The notes beneath the pieces are model-generated. The model was not told the origin of the DNA. It worked only from the letters and a program-made list of their open reading frames with translations, and made no database searches. A stretch of 64,000 nt of DNA from assembly GCA_023663385.1 (NCBI GenBank), contig JAMPHO010000003.1, forward strand, positions 1 through 64,000, given 5' to 3'. Positions within the stretch are counted from its first letter, which is position 1. The number at the start of each line of letters is the position of its first letter. A program made the position numbers and the translations under genes. This document shows, one piece after another, positions 25,265-34,579 of this stretch. Origin of the DNA: Alistipes timonensis. Its GTDB lineage: Bacteria; Bacteroidota; Bacteroidia; Bacteroidales; Muribaculaceae.

Positions 25265-26434
25265 ATGACTCATACTCCGGAAGAATATAAGGAAATAGCT
25301 CCGCATGACGACGACCAATTCCAGCAACGAATGGCCCATTTGCTTGCCGACCCTGGATTTGAGCGCGCCATAAAATATGTGATGCCCGACACCGACTTCA
25401 AAGCGTTGTCGGAAAAGTTGCTGAAAATCAACAATAAGAATGATTTCCAGCGATATATTATGCTCGACATCCTCCTGATGCTTGAAAGGGCTACTACTTC
25501 TGGCGTCACGGATACGGGCATCGACAGCCTTGACCTGTCTAAGAGCCGCCTGTTTATCACCAACCACCGCGACATCGTGCTCGACGCGTCGTTCCTTGGG
25601 CTCGCCATGCTTCGCCACGGGCTCCCCGCCCAGGAGGTTGCCCTGGGCGACAATCTGCTGATTTATGATTGGATTTCCGACCTCGTGCGTCTCAACAAGG
25701 GTATTATAGTGAAGCGCAACCTGCGCCTCACCAAAGCTCTTGAGGCCGCTAAGCAGCTTTCGGGATATATCCATTACTGCATTCAGAAGAAAGGGGAGTC
25801 GGTTTGGATCGCCCAGCGCGAAGGGCGCGCCAAGGACTCCAACGACGTTACCCAGGAGAGCGTGCTGAAAATGCTCGCGCTCGCCGGCGACGCTCCTTCG
25901 CTCGCCGGGCGTCTGATGGAGCTCAACATCACCCCCACCTCCATTTCCTACGAGTACGACCCCAACGACTACCTCAAGGCCCGCGAGTTCCTCGCACGCC
26001 GTCGCGACCCCGAGTTCAAGAAATCGCAGCGCGACGACCTCTTCAGCATGGAGACCGGGATTCTGCAATACAAAGGCAGCGTGAATTTCTCCGTCGGCCC
26101 CTGCATTAATTCCGAGCTTGAGAAACTCACCGACTGCACCGATAAGGTTGAGGTGGTGCGCAAGGTGTGCGCCCTTATTGACGAGCACATCCACCGCGGT
26201 TACAAGATATTCCCCCTCAACTATATAGCTTACGACACGGTGAACTCGACTGACCGTTTCAAGGATTGCTATACGGCTGAGGACGTGGAGAAGTTCAACG
26301 TTTACCTCGACGGACAGATCGCGAAGGTCGATCTTCCTGACGTTACCGATGATGAGCGGGCGTTTATGCGTCACGCGATTCTCGACATGTACGCCAACCC
26401 CCTGCGCAACAAGCTCGCTGCCGAGGGGGAATAA
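25265..26434 (+). CDS. PlsC-like glycerol-phosphate acyltransferase family protein
   Basis: 389 residues, no signal peptide. The acyltransferase motif I is ITNHRDIVLDASFL (Asn-His-Arg-Asp, near 97-110), and motif III-like VWIAQREGRAKDSND gives the glycerol-phosphate binding Glu-Gly-Arg. Motif IV-like TPTSISYEYDPNDYLK follows. An N-terminal helical region and a C-terminal extension (about 290-389) distinguish it from simple PlsC. It probably acylates a glycerophospholipid precursor or a related acceptor at the inner membrane; the precise substrate cannot be read from the sequence. Confidence 0.8.
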   Translation: MTHTPEEYKEIAPHDDDQFQQRMAHLLADPGFERAIKYVMPDTDFKALSEKLLKINNKNDFQRYIMLDILLMLERATTSGVTDTGIDSLDLSKSRLFITNHRDIVLDASFLGLAMLRHGLPAQEVALGDNLLIYDWISDLVRLNKGIIVKRNLRLTKALEAAKQLSGYIHYCIQKKGESVWIAQREGRAKDSNDVTQESVLKMLALAGDAPSLAGRLMELNITPTSISYEYDPNDYLKAREFLARRRDPEFKKSQRDDLFSMETGILQYKGSVNFSVGPCINSELEKLTDCTDKVEVVRKVCALIDEHIHRGYKIFPLNYIAYDTVNSTDRFKDCYTAEDVEKFNVYLDGQIAKVDLPDVTDDERAFMRHAILDMYANPLRNKLAAEGE

Positions 26435-26516
26435 CCTAATCAAGGATTTTCACAAGCACTAACATACGCCGGGAGCCTGTCGGTATGCGTGCCCCCGGTA
26501 CCGCGTCAATACGATT

Positions 26517-27698
26517 ATGCGTGTCTCCCTTGTACTTCTGCTGACCCTGTTGGTGTTCAACGGGTTGGTCGATTGGTATATCTACCGCCAGTTGCAGCGG
26601 CGCGCTTCGCGATGGCTGGCCCGCGTTCAGAAATGGACTGCTTTAGCCCTGTGCGTACTCTTACTCGCCGCCATCATCACACCCGCCCGCTCGGGTAGTT
26701 CCGACGAGTTGGTGTTTAAGATGTGGCTTCTGTTCAGCTATTTCTCGATCTACATTCCCAAATACGTAGCCGTCCTGTTTGATTTCATCGGCGGCTTGCC
26801 GCGTCTGTGGCATAAGGGGCGCGTGCCGGGTATGGCATGGGCCGGGACCATAATTGGAGTCATTGTGTTCCTCTGTTTTTGGTGGGGCGCGCTCATCAAT
26901 CGCTACAATATCGACACCAAGGAGGTCGACGTGGAGATTACCGGGCTTCCCGAGTCGTTTGACGGCTATCGTGTGGCGCAATTTTCCGATATGCACGTCG
27001 GCACTTTCGGTTCCGATACGGCTTTCGTGTCGGAAATTGTGGACCATATAAACTCATTGCGCCCCGACGCGATTGTGTTCACAGGCGACATCGTCAACCG
27101 TCAGTCCGACGAGATAGAGCCGTTTATCCCCGTCCTTTCCCGCCTCAGCGCCCCCGACGGCGTGTACGCCATCCTTGGCAACCACGACTATGGTGATTAC
27201 CGCGAATGGGACTCCCCCGAGGCTAAGATTGCCAATATGGAGGCGCTTTACGACGCCTACCGCCGCGCCGGCATCAAACTGCTCTTAAACGAAACCGTGT
27301 GGCTGCGCCGGGGCAACGATTCCATAGCTCTGATCGGGGTGGAGAATATCGGCGATAAGCCTTTCCCCGTCTATGGCTCGCTCGCTAAGGCATACCCGGC
27401 GCTTGGCGATTCGGTTACCAAGATACTGCTCACTCATAACCCAGCCCACTGGACCGATTCGATCCGCGACGACAACGGGGCCAACGTCGCTCTGTCGCTG
27501 GCCGGACACACTCACGCGATGCAGTTTGAACTCTTCGGGGTCTCTCCCGCCGCGATGCGCTACGATACCTGGGGCGGAATGTATGCCGACCCCGAGGGGA
27601 AGCGCAAGCTCTATGTCAACATCGGCGCCGGCGAGGTCGGCGTGCCTATGCGCGTAGGCGCCAACCCTGAAATAACTCTGCACACTCTCCGCCGCTAA
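26517..27698 (+). CDS. Membrane-anchored metallophosphoesterase
   Basis: 393 residues. Membrane helices at about 3-20, 40-57, 66-90 and 108-126 precede a calcineurin-like phosphoesterase domain. Metal-binding motifs occur in order: QFSDMHVGTF, FTGDIVN, LGNHDYGDY, and SLAGHTHAMQ. It is similar in layout to YkuE/YaeI-type enzymes, which act on phospholipid or lipid A-like substrates (for example UDP-2,3-diacylglucosamine in the LpxG relatives). Location 82 bp after the acyltransferase hints at a lipid role; the substrate is inference. Confidence 0.88.
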   Translation: MRVSLVLLLTLLVFNGLVDWYIYRQLQRRASRWLARVQKWTALALCVLLLAAIITPARSGSSDELVFKMWLLFSYFSIYIPKYVAVLFDFIGGLPRLWHKGRVPGMAWAGTIIGVIVFLCFWWGALINRYNIDTKEVDVEITGLPESFDGYRVAQFSDMHVGTFGSDTAFVSEIVDHINSLRPDAIVFTGDIVNRQSDEIEPFIPVLSRLSAPDGVYAILGNHDYGDYREWDSPEAKIANMEALYDAYRRAGIKLLLNETVWLRRGNDSIALIGVENIGDKPFPVYGSLAKAYPALGDSVTKILLTHNPAHWTDSIRDDNGANVALSLAGHTHAMQFELFGVSPAAMRYDTWGGMYADPEGKRKLYVNIGAGEVGVPMRVGANPEITLHTLRR

Positions 27699-27777
27699 CC
27701 TCTGACGCGGCCATCATCGGGGCTTTAGCGAGCCCTTGTATTTAACCAACTCTCTTCTAACCACCCCCAACGAATCC

Positions 27778-29928
27778 ATGTCACTTTCCGCAACCGCGAT
27801 TATCGCGGGAGAACTCAACCTTCCTGAGAAACATGTGGCGGCGGCTCTCGGCCTCCTTGCCGAGGGCTCCACTATACCTTTCATAAGCCGCTACCGCAAG
27901 GAGGCAACCGGCGGCCTCGACGAAGTCGAGATATTCGCCATACAGCAGCGTTTCGACGCCCTGCAGGAGCTTTTCAAGCGCAAGGAATACATTCTCCAGA
28001 CTATCGAGGCCCAGGGCAAGCTGACTGATGAGCTGCGCTCGCGCATCGAGGCGGCGAAGGAGTTTGCCGTGCTGGAGGATCTTTATCTGCCGTTTAAGGC
28101 GAAGCGGCGCACCCGCGCCCAGGTAGCCAGGGAGAACGGGCTGGAGCCCCTCGCCAAGATTATAATGTCGCAGAAATGCGTCAACCCCGAGACTTCGGCT
28201 GCCAAATTCCTTGGCGAAAATGTGGCCGACGCTGAGGCCGCTATAGCCGGCGCGTCGGACATCATCGCGGAGTGGGTTAGCGAGAACGAGACTGCCCGCG
28301 ACAGGGTGAGAACCACTTTCCGCCGTTCGGCCACGCTTACCTGCAAGGTTGTCAAAGGTAAGGAAGAGGAAGCCGCCAATTACCGCACATATTTCAAGGT
28401 AAGCGAGCCGTTGAACCGCTGCTCTTCGCACCGCTATCTCGCGATGCGCCGAGGGGAGGCCGACGGACTTCTGAAGGTGTCGATCGGTATAGACAACGAC
28501 GCGATAATCGACCGCTTGCTGAGGCTCTTTATCAGGCGGGAGGCCACCCGCCCTTCGGCTGAAATTGTGGAGGCCGCGGTGCGCGATGCCTATAAACGTC
28601 TGATTCTTCCATCCATTGAGACCGAAATCGCGGCGGAGGCGAAAGCCAAGGCCGACGAGGGCGCTATACGCATCTTTGCCGACTCGCTCCACCAGCTGCT
28701 GCTGGGTGCTCCCCTCGGGCCTAAGCGCACCATGGGCATTGACCCCGGCTATCGCACGGGGTGCAAGGTTGTTTGCCTCGACGAGGCAGGTGCCCTGCTG
28801 TGCCACGATGTTGTGTATCCCACGCCGCCGCGCAACTATACGGTTGATGCCGAGAAGCGCATTCTCAAACTTGTGGGAACCCACAAAATCGAGGCCATAG
28901 CCATCGGCAACGGCACGGCGAGCCGCGAGACCGAGCGCTTCGTGCGCTCGCTAAAGTTCCCCGGCAAGGTTGAGATTTTCGTTGTGAGCGAGAATGGCGC
29001 GTCGGTGTATTCCGCCTCGCAGATCGCCCGCGACGAGTTCCCCGACCACGATGTGACGGTGCGCGGCGCGGTGTCAATCGGGCGCCGATTGATGGATCCT
29101 TTGGCCGAACTGGTGAAGATCGACCCCAAATCAATCGGGGTGGGGCAGTACCAGCACGATGTTGACCAGGCGAAGCTCAAGCGCTCGCTCGATATGACGG
29201 TCGAGAGCTGCGTGAACTCCGTCGGGGTGAATCTCAACACCGCGTCGCGTCGACTCCTATCCTACGTTTCGGGCATCGGCGACGCCCTGGCCGGAAACAT
29301 AGTGGCCTACCGCGAAGACAATGGTAAATTCTCCTCGCGCAAGGAGTTGCTGAAAGTGCCCCGCCTCGGAGCGAAGGCTTTCGAGCAGTGCGCCGGCTTT
29401 ATCCGTGTGCCCGAGAGCGACAACATACTCGACAATACCGCGGTACACCCCGAGCGGTATGCGCTCGTCGAGCGGATGGCGGCTGACAATGGCCGCAATG
29501 TCGGAGAGCTTGTGGCCGATCCCGAACTGCTCAACGGCATCGACCTGTCGCGTTACGAGAGCGACGGCATCGGTTTGCCGACTCTCAACGACATCATAAG
29601 CGAGCTGCGCAAGCCCGGTCGAGACCCTCGCCAGAAGGCCGCTGAATTTCATTTCGATGACAATGTGAGGGAGATCGAGGACCTACGCGAAGGGATGATT
29701 CTTCCGGGTATTGTCAACAACATCACCGACTTCGGCGCGTTCGTAGATATTGGTCTGCACGAGAGCGGGTTGGTGCACATAAGCCAGGTGGCCGACAGGC
29801 GCGTGCGCTCCGCTTCGGAGGTCCTCTCGCTGCACCAGCATGTATTTGTGAAAGTTATATCGGTCGACCTTGACCGACGCCGTATCGGGTTGTCGATGCG
29901 CGGTGTCGACCAGAGCGGTATCGACTGA
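27778..29928 (+). CDS. tex: Tex-family RNA-binding transcription accessory protein
   Basis: 716 residues from ATG at 27778; an upstream in-frame TTG exists at 27736, but the family N-terminus matches SLSATAIIAGELNLPEKHVA directly after the ATG. Order: N-terminal helical Tex domain (STIPFISRYRKEATGGLDEV), YqgF/RNase H-like domain (GIDPGYRTGCKVVCLDE), helix-hairpin-helix region (VGVNLNTASRRLLSYVSGIG), and a C-terminal S1 domain (MILPGIVNNITDFGAFVDIG). Tex binds nucleic acid and influences transcription and translation; it is cytoplasmic and widely conserved. Confidence 0.96.
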   Translation: MSLSATAIIAGELNLPEKHVAAALGLLAEGSTIPFISRYRKEATGGLDEVEIFAIQQRFDALQELFKRKEYILQTIEAQGKLTDELRSRIEAAKEFAVLEDLYLPFKAKRRTRAQVARENGLEPLAKIIMSQKCVNPETSAAKFLGENVADAEAAIAGASDIIAEWVSENETARDRVRTTFRRSATLTCKVVKGKEEEAANYRTYFKVSEPLNRCSSHRYLAMRRGEADGLLKVSIGIDNDAIIDRLLRLFIRREATRPSAEIVEAAVRDAYKRLILPSIETEIAAEAKAKADEGAIRIFADSLHQLLLGAPLGPKRTMGIDPGYRTGCKVVCLDEAGALLCHDVVYPTPPRNYTVDAEKRILKLVGTHKIEAIAIGNGTASRETERFVRSLKFPGKVEIFVVSENGASVYSASQIARDEFPDHDVTVRGAVSIGRRLMDPLAELVKIDPKSIGVGQYQHDVDQAKLKRSLDMTVESCVNSVGVNLNTASRRLLSYVSGIGDALAGNIVAYREDNGKFSSRKELLKVPRLGAKAFEQCAGFIRVPESDNILDNTAVHPERYALVERMAADNGRNVGELVADPELLNGIDLSRYESDGIGLPTLNDIISELRKPGRDPRQKAAEFHFDDNVREIEDLREGMILPGIVNNITDFGAFVDIGLHESGLVHISQVADRRVRSASEVLSLHQHVFVKVISVDLDRRRIGLSMRGVDQSGID

Positions 29929-29942
29929 CGGAGGTGTCGCAT

Positions 29943-30323
29943 ATGGAGTCCGGCGGTCGGCATTCGGTGGTTGTGTGTGTCGGGAGTAACGCTCCCGACA
30001 GGGAACGACGCATCAGCGAGGCGTGCTCGATGCTGGCGGCGATTCTCTCCGATTGCCGCTTTTCCCGTACGATGGAATCCCGCGACAGCAGCGGCCATAC
30101 CGATTCGAGATACGCCAACCGGTTATGCGCCGGATGGTGCGATTGCCCCGGCTACGGGGCGCTAAACGAGGCTCTTAAAGGGTATGAGCGCGACTGCGGG
30201 CGGGCAGACGTTGCCGGAGAGGTGGCTATTGACCTCGACATTGTCATATTCGATGGGGAAATAGTCCGTAAGGGCACTTTTGACACACCCTATTTCCAGT
30301 ATCTGTACGCCGACCTCGCGTAG
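29943..30323 (+). CDS. folK: Short FolK-like pyrophosphokinase
   Basis: FolK makes 6-hydroxymethyldihydropterin diphosphate from ATP in folate synthesis. Recognisable parts are VCVGSNAPDRERRI at the start, ALNEALKGYERDCGR, and the Mg-binding VAIDLDIVIFD with both aspartates. The ATG at 29943 is chosen over the GTG at 29934 because GGAGG at 29930-29934 sits 8 nt before it. At 126 residues it is shorter than the usual 150-170 and lacks the W-PR stretch before the aspartates; short forms occur in Bacteroidales. Its 3' end overlaps the convergent comEC gene by 34 bp. Confidence 0.82.
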   Translation: MESGGRHSVVVCVGSNAPDRERRISEACSMLAAILSDCRFSRTMESRDSSGHTDSRYANRLCAGWCDCPGYGALNEALKGYERDCGRADVAGEVAIDLDIVIFDGEIVRKGTFDTPYFQYLYADLA

Positions 30324-32281
30324 GGGGTACCCATGGAGTCGAGTCGGGCGGCGAATTTCTCCTCGATGGCGAAGTCGAGGCTTGGTGAAAGAAGTATTGT
30401 GTCGGGCCGTAGCACTTCGACTACGCGCTCTATATCGTGGCGGTAATGGCCTCCGACAACGGCGTAGATGGGTTTCGCCGTCAGTTCTTTAACATCGGCC
30501 GGACGGTCGATGAACACGATGTCGGTGGTCGAGACTGATGCCCGAATCCCTTCGCGGATGAAGAATGGCGTCGTTATCGTGTCGGGCGCAATCCTCAGCG
30601 AGTCAATACCCCTTATGGCGAGTGGTTCCCTCATTCTCCAGCCGGTTCTGTTGAGCAGCGACTGGTGGTGCCGCTCGGGTGCGTCGGTGAGCAGCCAGGC
30701 GTTACCCCGTTCAAAAACCAACCATGCGGTGCAGAAGGGATCCGACAGTCGGTAGAACTCCTCGTTTCTCGGTCGCGGCGCGCATAGTGAGCAGAGCGCC
30801 AGAAAGGTAGCCATCGCGATAGTCGCCGACACCCCGAAAATCCATTTCCGCCGTTCCAGGGCGACGTACAGCAGTGCGAGAGAGCCGTAGTAAAACAGAA
30901 GTGTCCAAGCCGGGAACCAAAGCCCGTCGAGCATATTCCATTCGAGGTTGTTGGTGAGCCGGGCTATGGTGTCGAGCGCGCCGCAGAGCCAATCGGCAGC
31001 GTGCGCCAGCCACCCTGTGCCGAGTCCGGCCATCCCGAGCAGAATCAGCAGTATGCCGCACCCCATTAGCGCCGGGAGCAGTACCGCCGCCGGGATGTTG
31101 GCTATAAGGAACGCCAGCGGGAACTTGTGGAACAGCCAGGCGCTTACTCCGGCCGTGGCCGCTACAGCCGAAACGCATACCGCGACCCAGGAGCAGGCCA
31201 CTCTCACCGCGGCGTATTTCGAGCGTCGAAGCACCCATTTGTCGGCGAACGCCAATATTCCCGCTACGGCGAGGAACGACATTTGGAATCCGGGCGAGTA
31301 AAGCGACATCGGGGAGAACAACAATATGGCTATGGCGGCGCCGCATAGTGAGTTGAACCCGGAGGTGGGGAGTTTCAGAGTCCGCCCGGCGATGACGAAG
31401 CTCGCCATAACCGCCGCCCTTACAACGGAGGCCGGAGCTCCCGTTAGCGCCACATAACCCCAGGTAGCGGCCAAAGTGGCTACCAACGCCCATCGGCGGG
31501 CACCCCCGAGGCGCAGCGGAAAGAATACCAGCGAAAGGAAGGTGGCTATTACTGCGAGATGTGTTCCGCTTATGGCGAGCATATGGGCGAGTCCGGCGTC
31601 GGCAAACCGTCCGCGGGTATCCGCGTCGATATATGACGCTTCCCCCAGGAGGATGCCGTCGAGCATATCGGCGGTGCTATTGTTAACCCCTGACCCCCTG
31701 ATGACACTTGAAATCCTTTCGCGGGCACGCTCGGCAGCGCTCGGTTTGGCGCTTCCCTCGGCGAGTATCTCGAATCGGTCAGCGTCGCAAATCGCCCCTA
31801 TGTTGTTTCTGAAGCAATATGGCGCCATCGAAAATTCATATGGCACCTCCGGCGGGGCGAACGGTGAGCGCCACAGCCCATTGAGGCGGATTCTGTCGCC
31901 GGGGTGGAACAGGGCTTCGCCCGATTTGATGTAGGCTATAGCCTTGAATCGCTCGGGGGCGAGGGTCTCGATCACCAGGCGGCTGCCGCTGTCGCTTTCG
32001 CGGGCCTCGGCCACTATGGCTTCAACCTCGGTCAGGGGCGTCAGCCCCGATAGTTCAGGCGTCGGTTTTAGATACAGCCCCATTGTGGTACAGCCTATGG
32101 CGGCTGTAAGGGAGAGCGCGGCGGCATAGCTTCGTCCGGCGGCGAGCAGTGCGATTCCCAATGCGATGAGTCCGGCCACCGCGTACCATTGGGCCGGCGA
32201 CGCGGTGACGGATAAAACAATACCCGCCGCGAAAACCGCGGCGGGGTATAGTAGCGGGATGGAGCGGAGTCCGCCGTTCAT
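30290..32281 (-). CDS. comEC: ComEC/Rec2-family DNA uptake channel
   Basis: 663 residues with multiple membrane helices. Order: N-terminal helices, OB-like DUF4131 region (about 75-175), and the competence domain with GLAHMLAISGTHLAVI, ALTGAPASVVRAAVMASF and YSPGFQMSFLAVAGILAFA. The C-terminal soluble part (about 520-663) lacks a clear HxHxDH metallo-beta-lactamase motif, as in many Bacteroidota members. In competent bacteria ComEC passes single-stranded DNA across the inner membrane; whether this strain is competent is unknown. Confidence 0.92.
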   Translation of the reverse strand: MNGGLRSIPLLYPAAVFAAGIVLSVTASPAQWYAVAGLIALGIALLAAGRSYAAALSLTAAIGCTTMGLYLKPTPELSGLTPLTEVEAIVAEARESDSGSRLVIETLAPERFKAIAYIKSGEALFHPGDRIRLNGLWRSPFAPPEVPYEFSMAPYCFRNNIGAICDADRFEILAEGSAKPSAAERARERISSVIRGSGVNNSTADMLDGILLGEASYIDADTRGRFADAGLAHMLAISGTHLAVIATFLSLVFFPLRLGGARRWALVATLAATWGYVALTGAPASVVRAAVMASFVIAGRTLKLPTSGFNSLCGAAIAILLFSPMSLYSPGFQMSFLAVAGILAFADKWVLRRSKYAAVRVACSWVAVCVSAVAATAGVSAWLFHKFPLAFLIANIPAAVLLPALMGCGILLILLGMAGLGTGWLAHAADWLCGALDTIARLTNNLEWNMLDGLWFPAWTLLFYYGSLALLYVALERRKWIFGVSATIAMATFLALCSLCAPRPRNEEFYRLSDPFCTAWLVFERGNAWLLTDAPERHHQSLLNRTGWRMREPLAIRGIDSLRIAPDTITTPFFIREGIRASVSTTDIVFIDRPADVKELTAKPIYAVVGGHYRHDIERVVEVLRPDTILLSPSLDFAIEEKFAARLDSMGTPYARSAYRYWK

Positions 32282-32309
32282 TGTCTGGCTGGATTGGGCT
32301 GAAACGACG

Positions 32310-33290
32310 TCAGTCGATGGTGTTCATGACCACGAAGAACGACGACACCCCGATGATAATCCACAGAAGCACGGCGAGCAGCAGAGGCTTCACGCCTACC
32401 TTCTTAATCATCGAGAGCGAGAGTCCGGCCCCGATGAAGAAAAGGGTTACCACGAGTGCCTTTTTGGCCACATACACGATGCCGGAGCAGAGCGCCTCGG
32501 GGAGCCCGCAGTAGGTGTTGATCACCATGGCTATCACGAACAGGAATATGAACCAGGGTATTGATATGCTCTTGGAGCTCTTGTCGCGGAAGATAAACAT
32601 GGTGACGAACGCCAGAGGAATGATCCACAACGCGCGGGTACACTTTATGAGTGTCGCGATCTGGCAAGACTCGGGTCCGTAAGCGTCGCCCGCGCCGACA
32701 ACCGACGAGGTGTCGTGGATGGCGATGGCCGCCCAGGTGCCGAACTGTGCCTGCGACATATCGAAAGCGTGGCCCAGCGGCGGAAATATGAAGAGGGCTA
32801 TGGCGTTGAGAATGAATATCACGCCGAGCGAAACGGCCATCTCGTGGTCGTCGGCCTTGAGCACGGGGCCCACGGCCGCGATGGCGCTACCGCCGCATAT
32901 CGCGGTGCCGGAGGCGATGAGGTAGGAGGTCTTGCGCTGCAGGTGCATCCAGTAGCCGAGCAGGATACCGAACACCATTACGCCGATCACGGATACCACG
33001 GTGAACATCATGCCGTCGGCACCGCTTTTGAGGGCCTGGGTGAGGTTCATACCGAAGCCGAGACCTACAACCGAGGCTTGGAGCAGATACTTCGACGCTT
33101 TTTTGTTGAACGTCGGGTAGGGCATCGGGAATATGAAGGCGAATACGAGTCCGGCGAAAAGTGCGATGGCCGGCGATATGAAATCGCCGACACCGATGGC
33201 GCCGAACGGGAAAGCGATTATCACGACGGCGAGTATGTACACCCATTTCGAGTAATCGTTGACGGCGGGTTGATTGTTGTTCAACTTCAC
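32310..33290 (-). CDS. YeiH-family (UPF0324) putative sulfate exporter
   Basis: 326 residues, about ten membrane helices. Family blocks: LQASVVGLGFGMNLTQALK, LIASGTAICGGSAIAAVGPVLKADDHEM, GTWAAIAIHDTSSVVGAGDA and the C-terminal LFFIGAGLSLSMIKKVGVK. Proteins of this type are annotated as anion or sulfate exporters, largely by inference from LysR-linked sulfur genes elsewhere; no such neighbour is present here. It is 28 bp upstream of comEC on the same strand. Confidence 0.9.
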   Translation of the reverse strand: MKLNNNQPAVNDYSKWVYILAVVIIAFPFGAIGVGDFISPAIALFAGLVFAFIFPMPYPTFNKKASKYLLQASVVGLGFGMNLTQALKSGADGMMFTVVSVIGVMVFGILLGYWMHLQRKTSYLIASGTAICGGSAIAAVGPVLKADDHEMAVSLGVIFILNAIALFIFPPLGHAFDMSQAQFGTWAAIAIHDTSSVVGAGDAYGPESCQIATLIKCTRALWIIPLAFVTMFIFRDKSSKSISIPWFIFLFVIAMVINTYCGLPEALCSGIVYVAKKALVVTLFFIGAGLSLSMIKKVGVKPLLLAVLLWIIIGVSSFFVVMNTID

Positions 33291-33335
33291 GATTGCGTTT
33301 TTTTAATCTACTATGTTATTTTGTTGACAATCTGA

Positions 33336-34130
33336 TTATAAGGTATCGTCGGAAAGGAAGCGGCGCCGTTTCGAGTTCCATATCTCCCACGACACGAATG
33401 CCTGGAGAAGCAGCATCTCAAGGCCGTTCTTGACCTCGGCGCCCTGTTCGGCGGCTTTCTTCATAAAGAGGGTCGTGTCGGGGTTGTACAGCAGGTCGTA
33501 GCAGAGGAATGAGTCATCGAGCAGGTCATACGGTATGTCGGGGCAGGTATCCACATGGGGGTACAAACCCAGCGGCGTCGTGTTCACGATTATCTTATGT
33601 TCGGCCATAACCTCCGGGGTGAGCTCGCCATAGGTCAGCACGCCCGGCTTTTTCGTGCGCGAAACCAGCTGCGGCTTTACTCCGAGGTCCTCCAGCGCGA
33701 CTGCCACGGCTTTCGACGCGCCCCCGGTGCCGAGCACCAGGGCACGTTTCATATAGGGTTTGAGCAACGGTCTGAGCGAGTCGCCGAACCCTATATAGTC
33801 GCTGTTGTAGCCGATAAGTTTGAACTCGTTGGGGCTCTTCCCCTCCACAAACTTTATAACGTTTACCGCCCCGATTCGTTTGGCCGCGGGGTCAATATCG
33901 TTGAGATAGGGGAGTACCTGCTCCTTGTAGGGGATGGTCACGTTCAGCCCCCGCAGGTTGGGGGTTTCGGCTATCAGCTCGGTAAGGTCGCCTATGTCGG
34001 GAATCTCGAAGTTGATGTATTGCGCGTTAATGTGCTCCGCTTCAAACTTTTTGTTGAAGTAGTTCTTCGAGAAAGAGTGTACGAGCGGGTAGCCGATCAG
34101 GCCATAGATTTTTTCGTTAAGTTGTGTCAT
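33336..34130 (-). CDS. aroE: Shikimate dehydrogenase
   Basis: AroE reduces 3-dehydroshikimate to shikimate with NADPH. The start at 34130 (MTQLNEKIYGLIGYPLVHSF) is preferred over an in-frame ATG at 34196, because the -7 box at 34155-34162 lies between them. The 264-residue length is then normal. Substrate-binding LVHSFSKNYF, catalytic Lys in LRGLNVTIPYKEQ, GAVNVI, and the Rossmann motif ALVLGTGGASKAVA are visible. Confidence 0.95.
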   Translation of the reverse strand: MTQLNEKIYGLIGYPLVHSFSKNYFNKKFEAEHINAQYINFEIPDIGDLTELIAETPNLRGLNVTIPYKEQVLPYLNDIDPAAKRIGAVNVIKFVEGKSPNEFKLIGYNSDYIGFGDSLRPLLKPYMKRALVLGTGGASKAVAVALEDLGVKPQLVSRTKKPGVLTYGELTPEVMAEHKIIVNTTPLGLYPHVDTCPDIPYDLLDDSFLCYDLLYNPDTTLFMKKAAEQGAEVKNGLEMLLLQAFVSWEIWNSKRRRFLSDDTL

Positions 34131-34154
34131 ACTAACGGCTGTGTTTGCTGACGG

Positions 34155-34162
34155 CAAAATTA
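34155..34162 (-). promoter_or_regulatory. -7 box of aroE
   Basis: Minus-strand TAATTTTG, 25 bp before the aroE ATG at 34130, so the leader is short (about 18 nt). This also argues against the longer aroE frame. Confidence 0.65.
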
Positions 34163-34226
34163 CAAAAAACCTTAAAAATCGGCTACCCCGTGTCAATTTT
34201 AGTCAATAAATGCGATAATAAGCCCC

Positions 34227-34574
34227 TCAATCGGTCGGGGCGGGTGCCGCGGGAAGCTCGGTCGGGAGCGCCGCGGTGTCGGCATTTGCCGCGGTAAGTT
34301 CCCGGTAGCGCTTGTCCATAGCCTCGGAAATCTTCATTCCGAGGGTGGTTATTTCGGCCTGCTGGGTCTCATCGAGCTTCACGCCTGACACCTCGAATCC
34401 CTCGGTGATGGCTTTGAGCGAGTCGATGTACGCGCCGTAAGAGGCGGTCGACGACAGGGTGTCGATTATGGCCGGCTGGGCTTCGAGGGTGGCCACATAG
34501 GCATCGTATTCCTTGGTGCCGCCGCAGGCGCTCAGTACGAGCGCCGCAGTGGCCGCGATATATAGTTTCTTCAT
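34227..34574 (-). CDS. Small lipoprotein, function unknown
   Basis: 115 residues with a lipobox (LVLSAC, Cys17) for lipidation and anchoring. The mature part is helical (EYDAYVATLEAQPAIIDTLS; ETQQAEITTLGMKISEAMDK) with an Ala/Pro-rich tail. It lies 5 bp after the MFS transporter gene on the same strand, so the two are likely co-transcribed. No family recognised. Confidence 0.75.
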   Translation of the reverse strand: MKKLYIAATAALVLSACGGTKEYDAYVATLEAQPAIIDTLSSTASYGAYIDSLKAITEGFEVSGVKLDETQQAEITTLGMKISEAMDKRYRELTAANADTAALPTELPAAPAPTD

Positions 34575-34579
34575 GGTGG

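Noticed and set aside
25244-26443. 399-codon minus-strand frame opposite the acyltransferase
   Set aside because: The plus strand encodes clear acyltransferase motifs; the minus translation has no recognisable features.
27736-27777. TTG extension of tex
   Set aside because: The ATG at 27778 begins the conserved family sequence; the added 14 residues are not family-like.
34131-34196. 22-residue N-terminal extension of aroE
   Set aside because: A promoter -7 box lies inside it and the family N-terminus starts at 34130.
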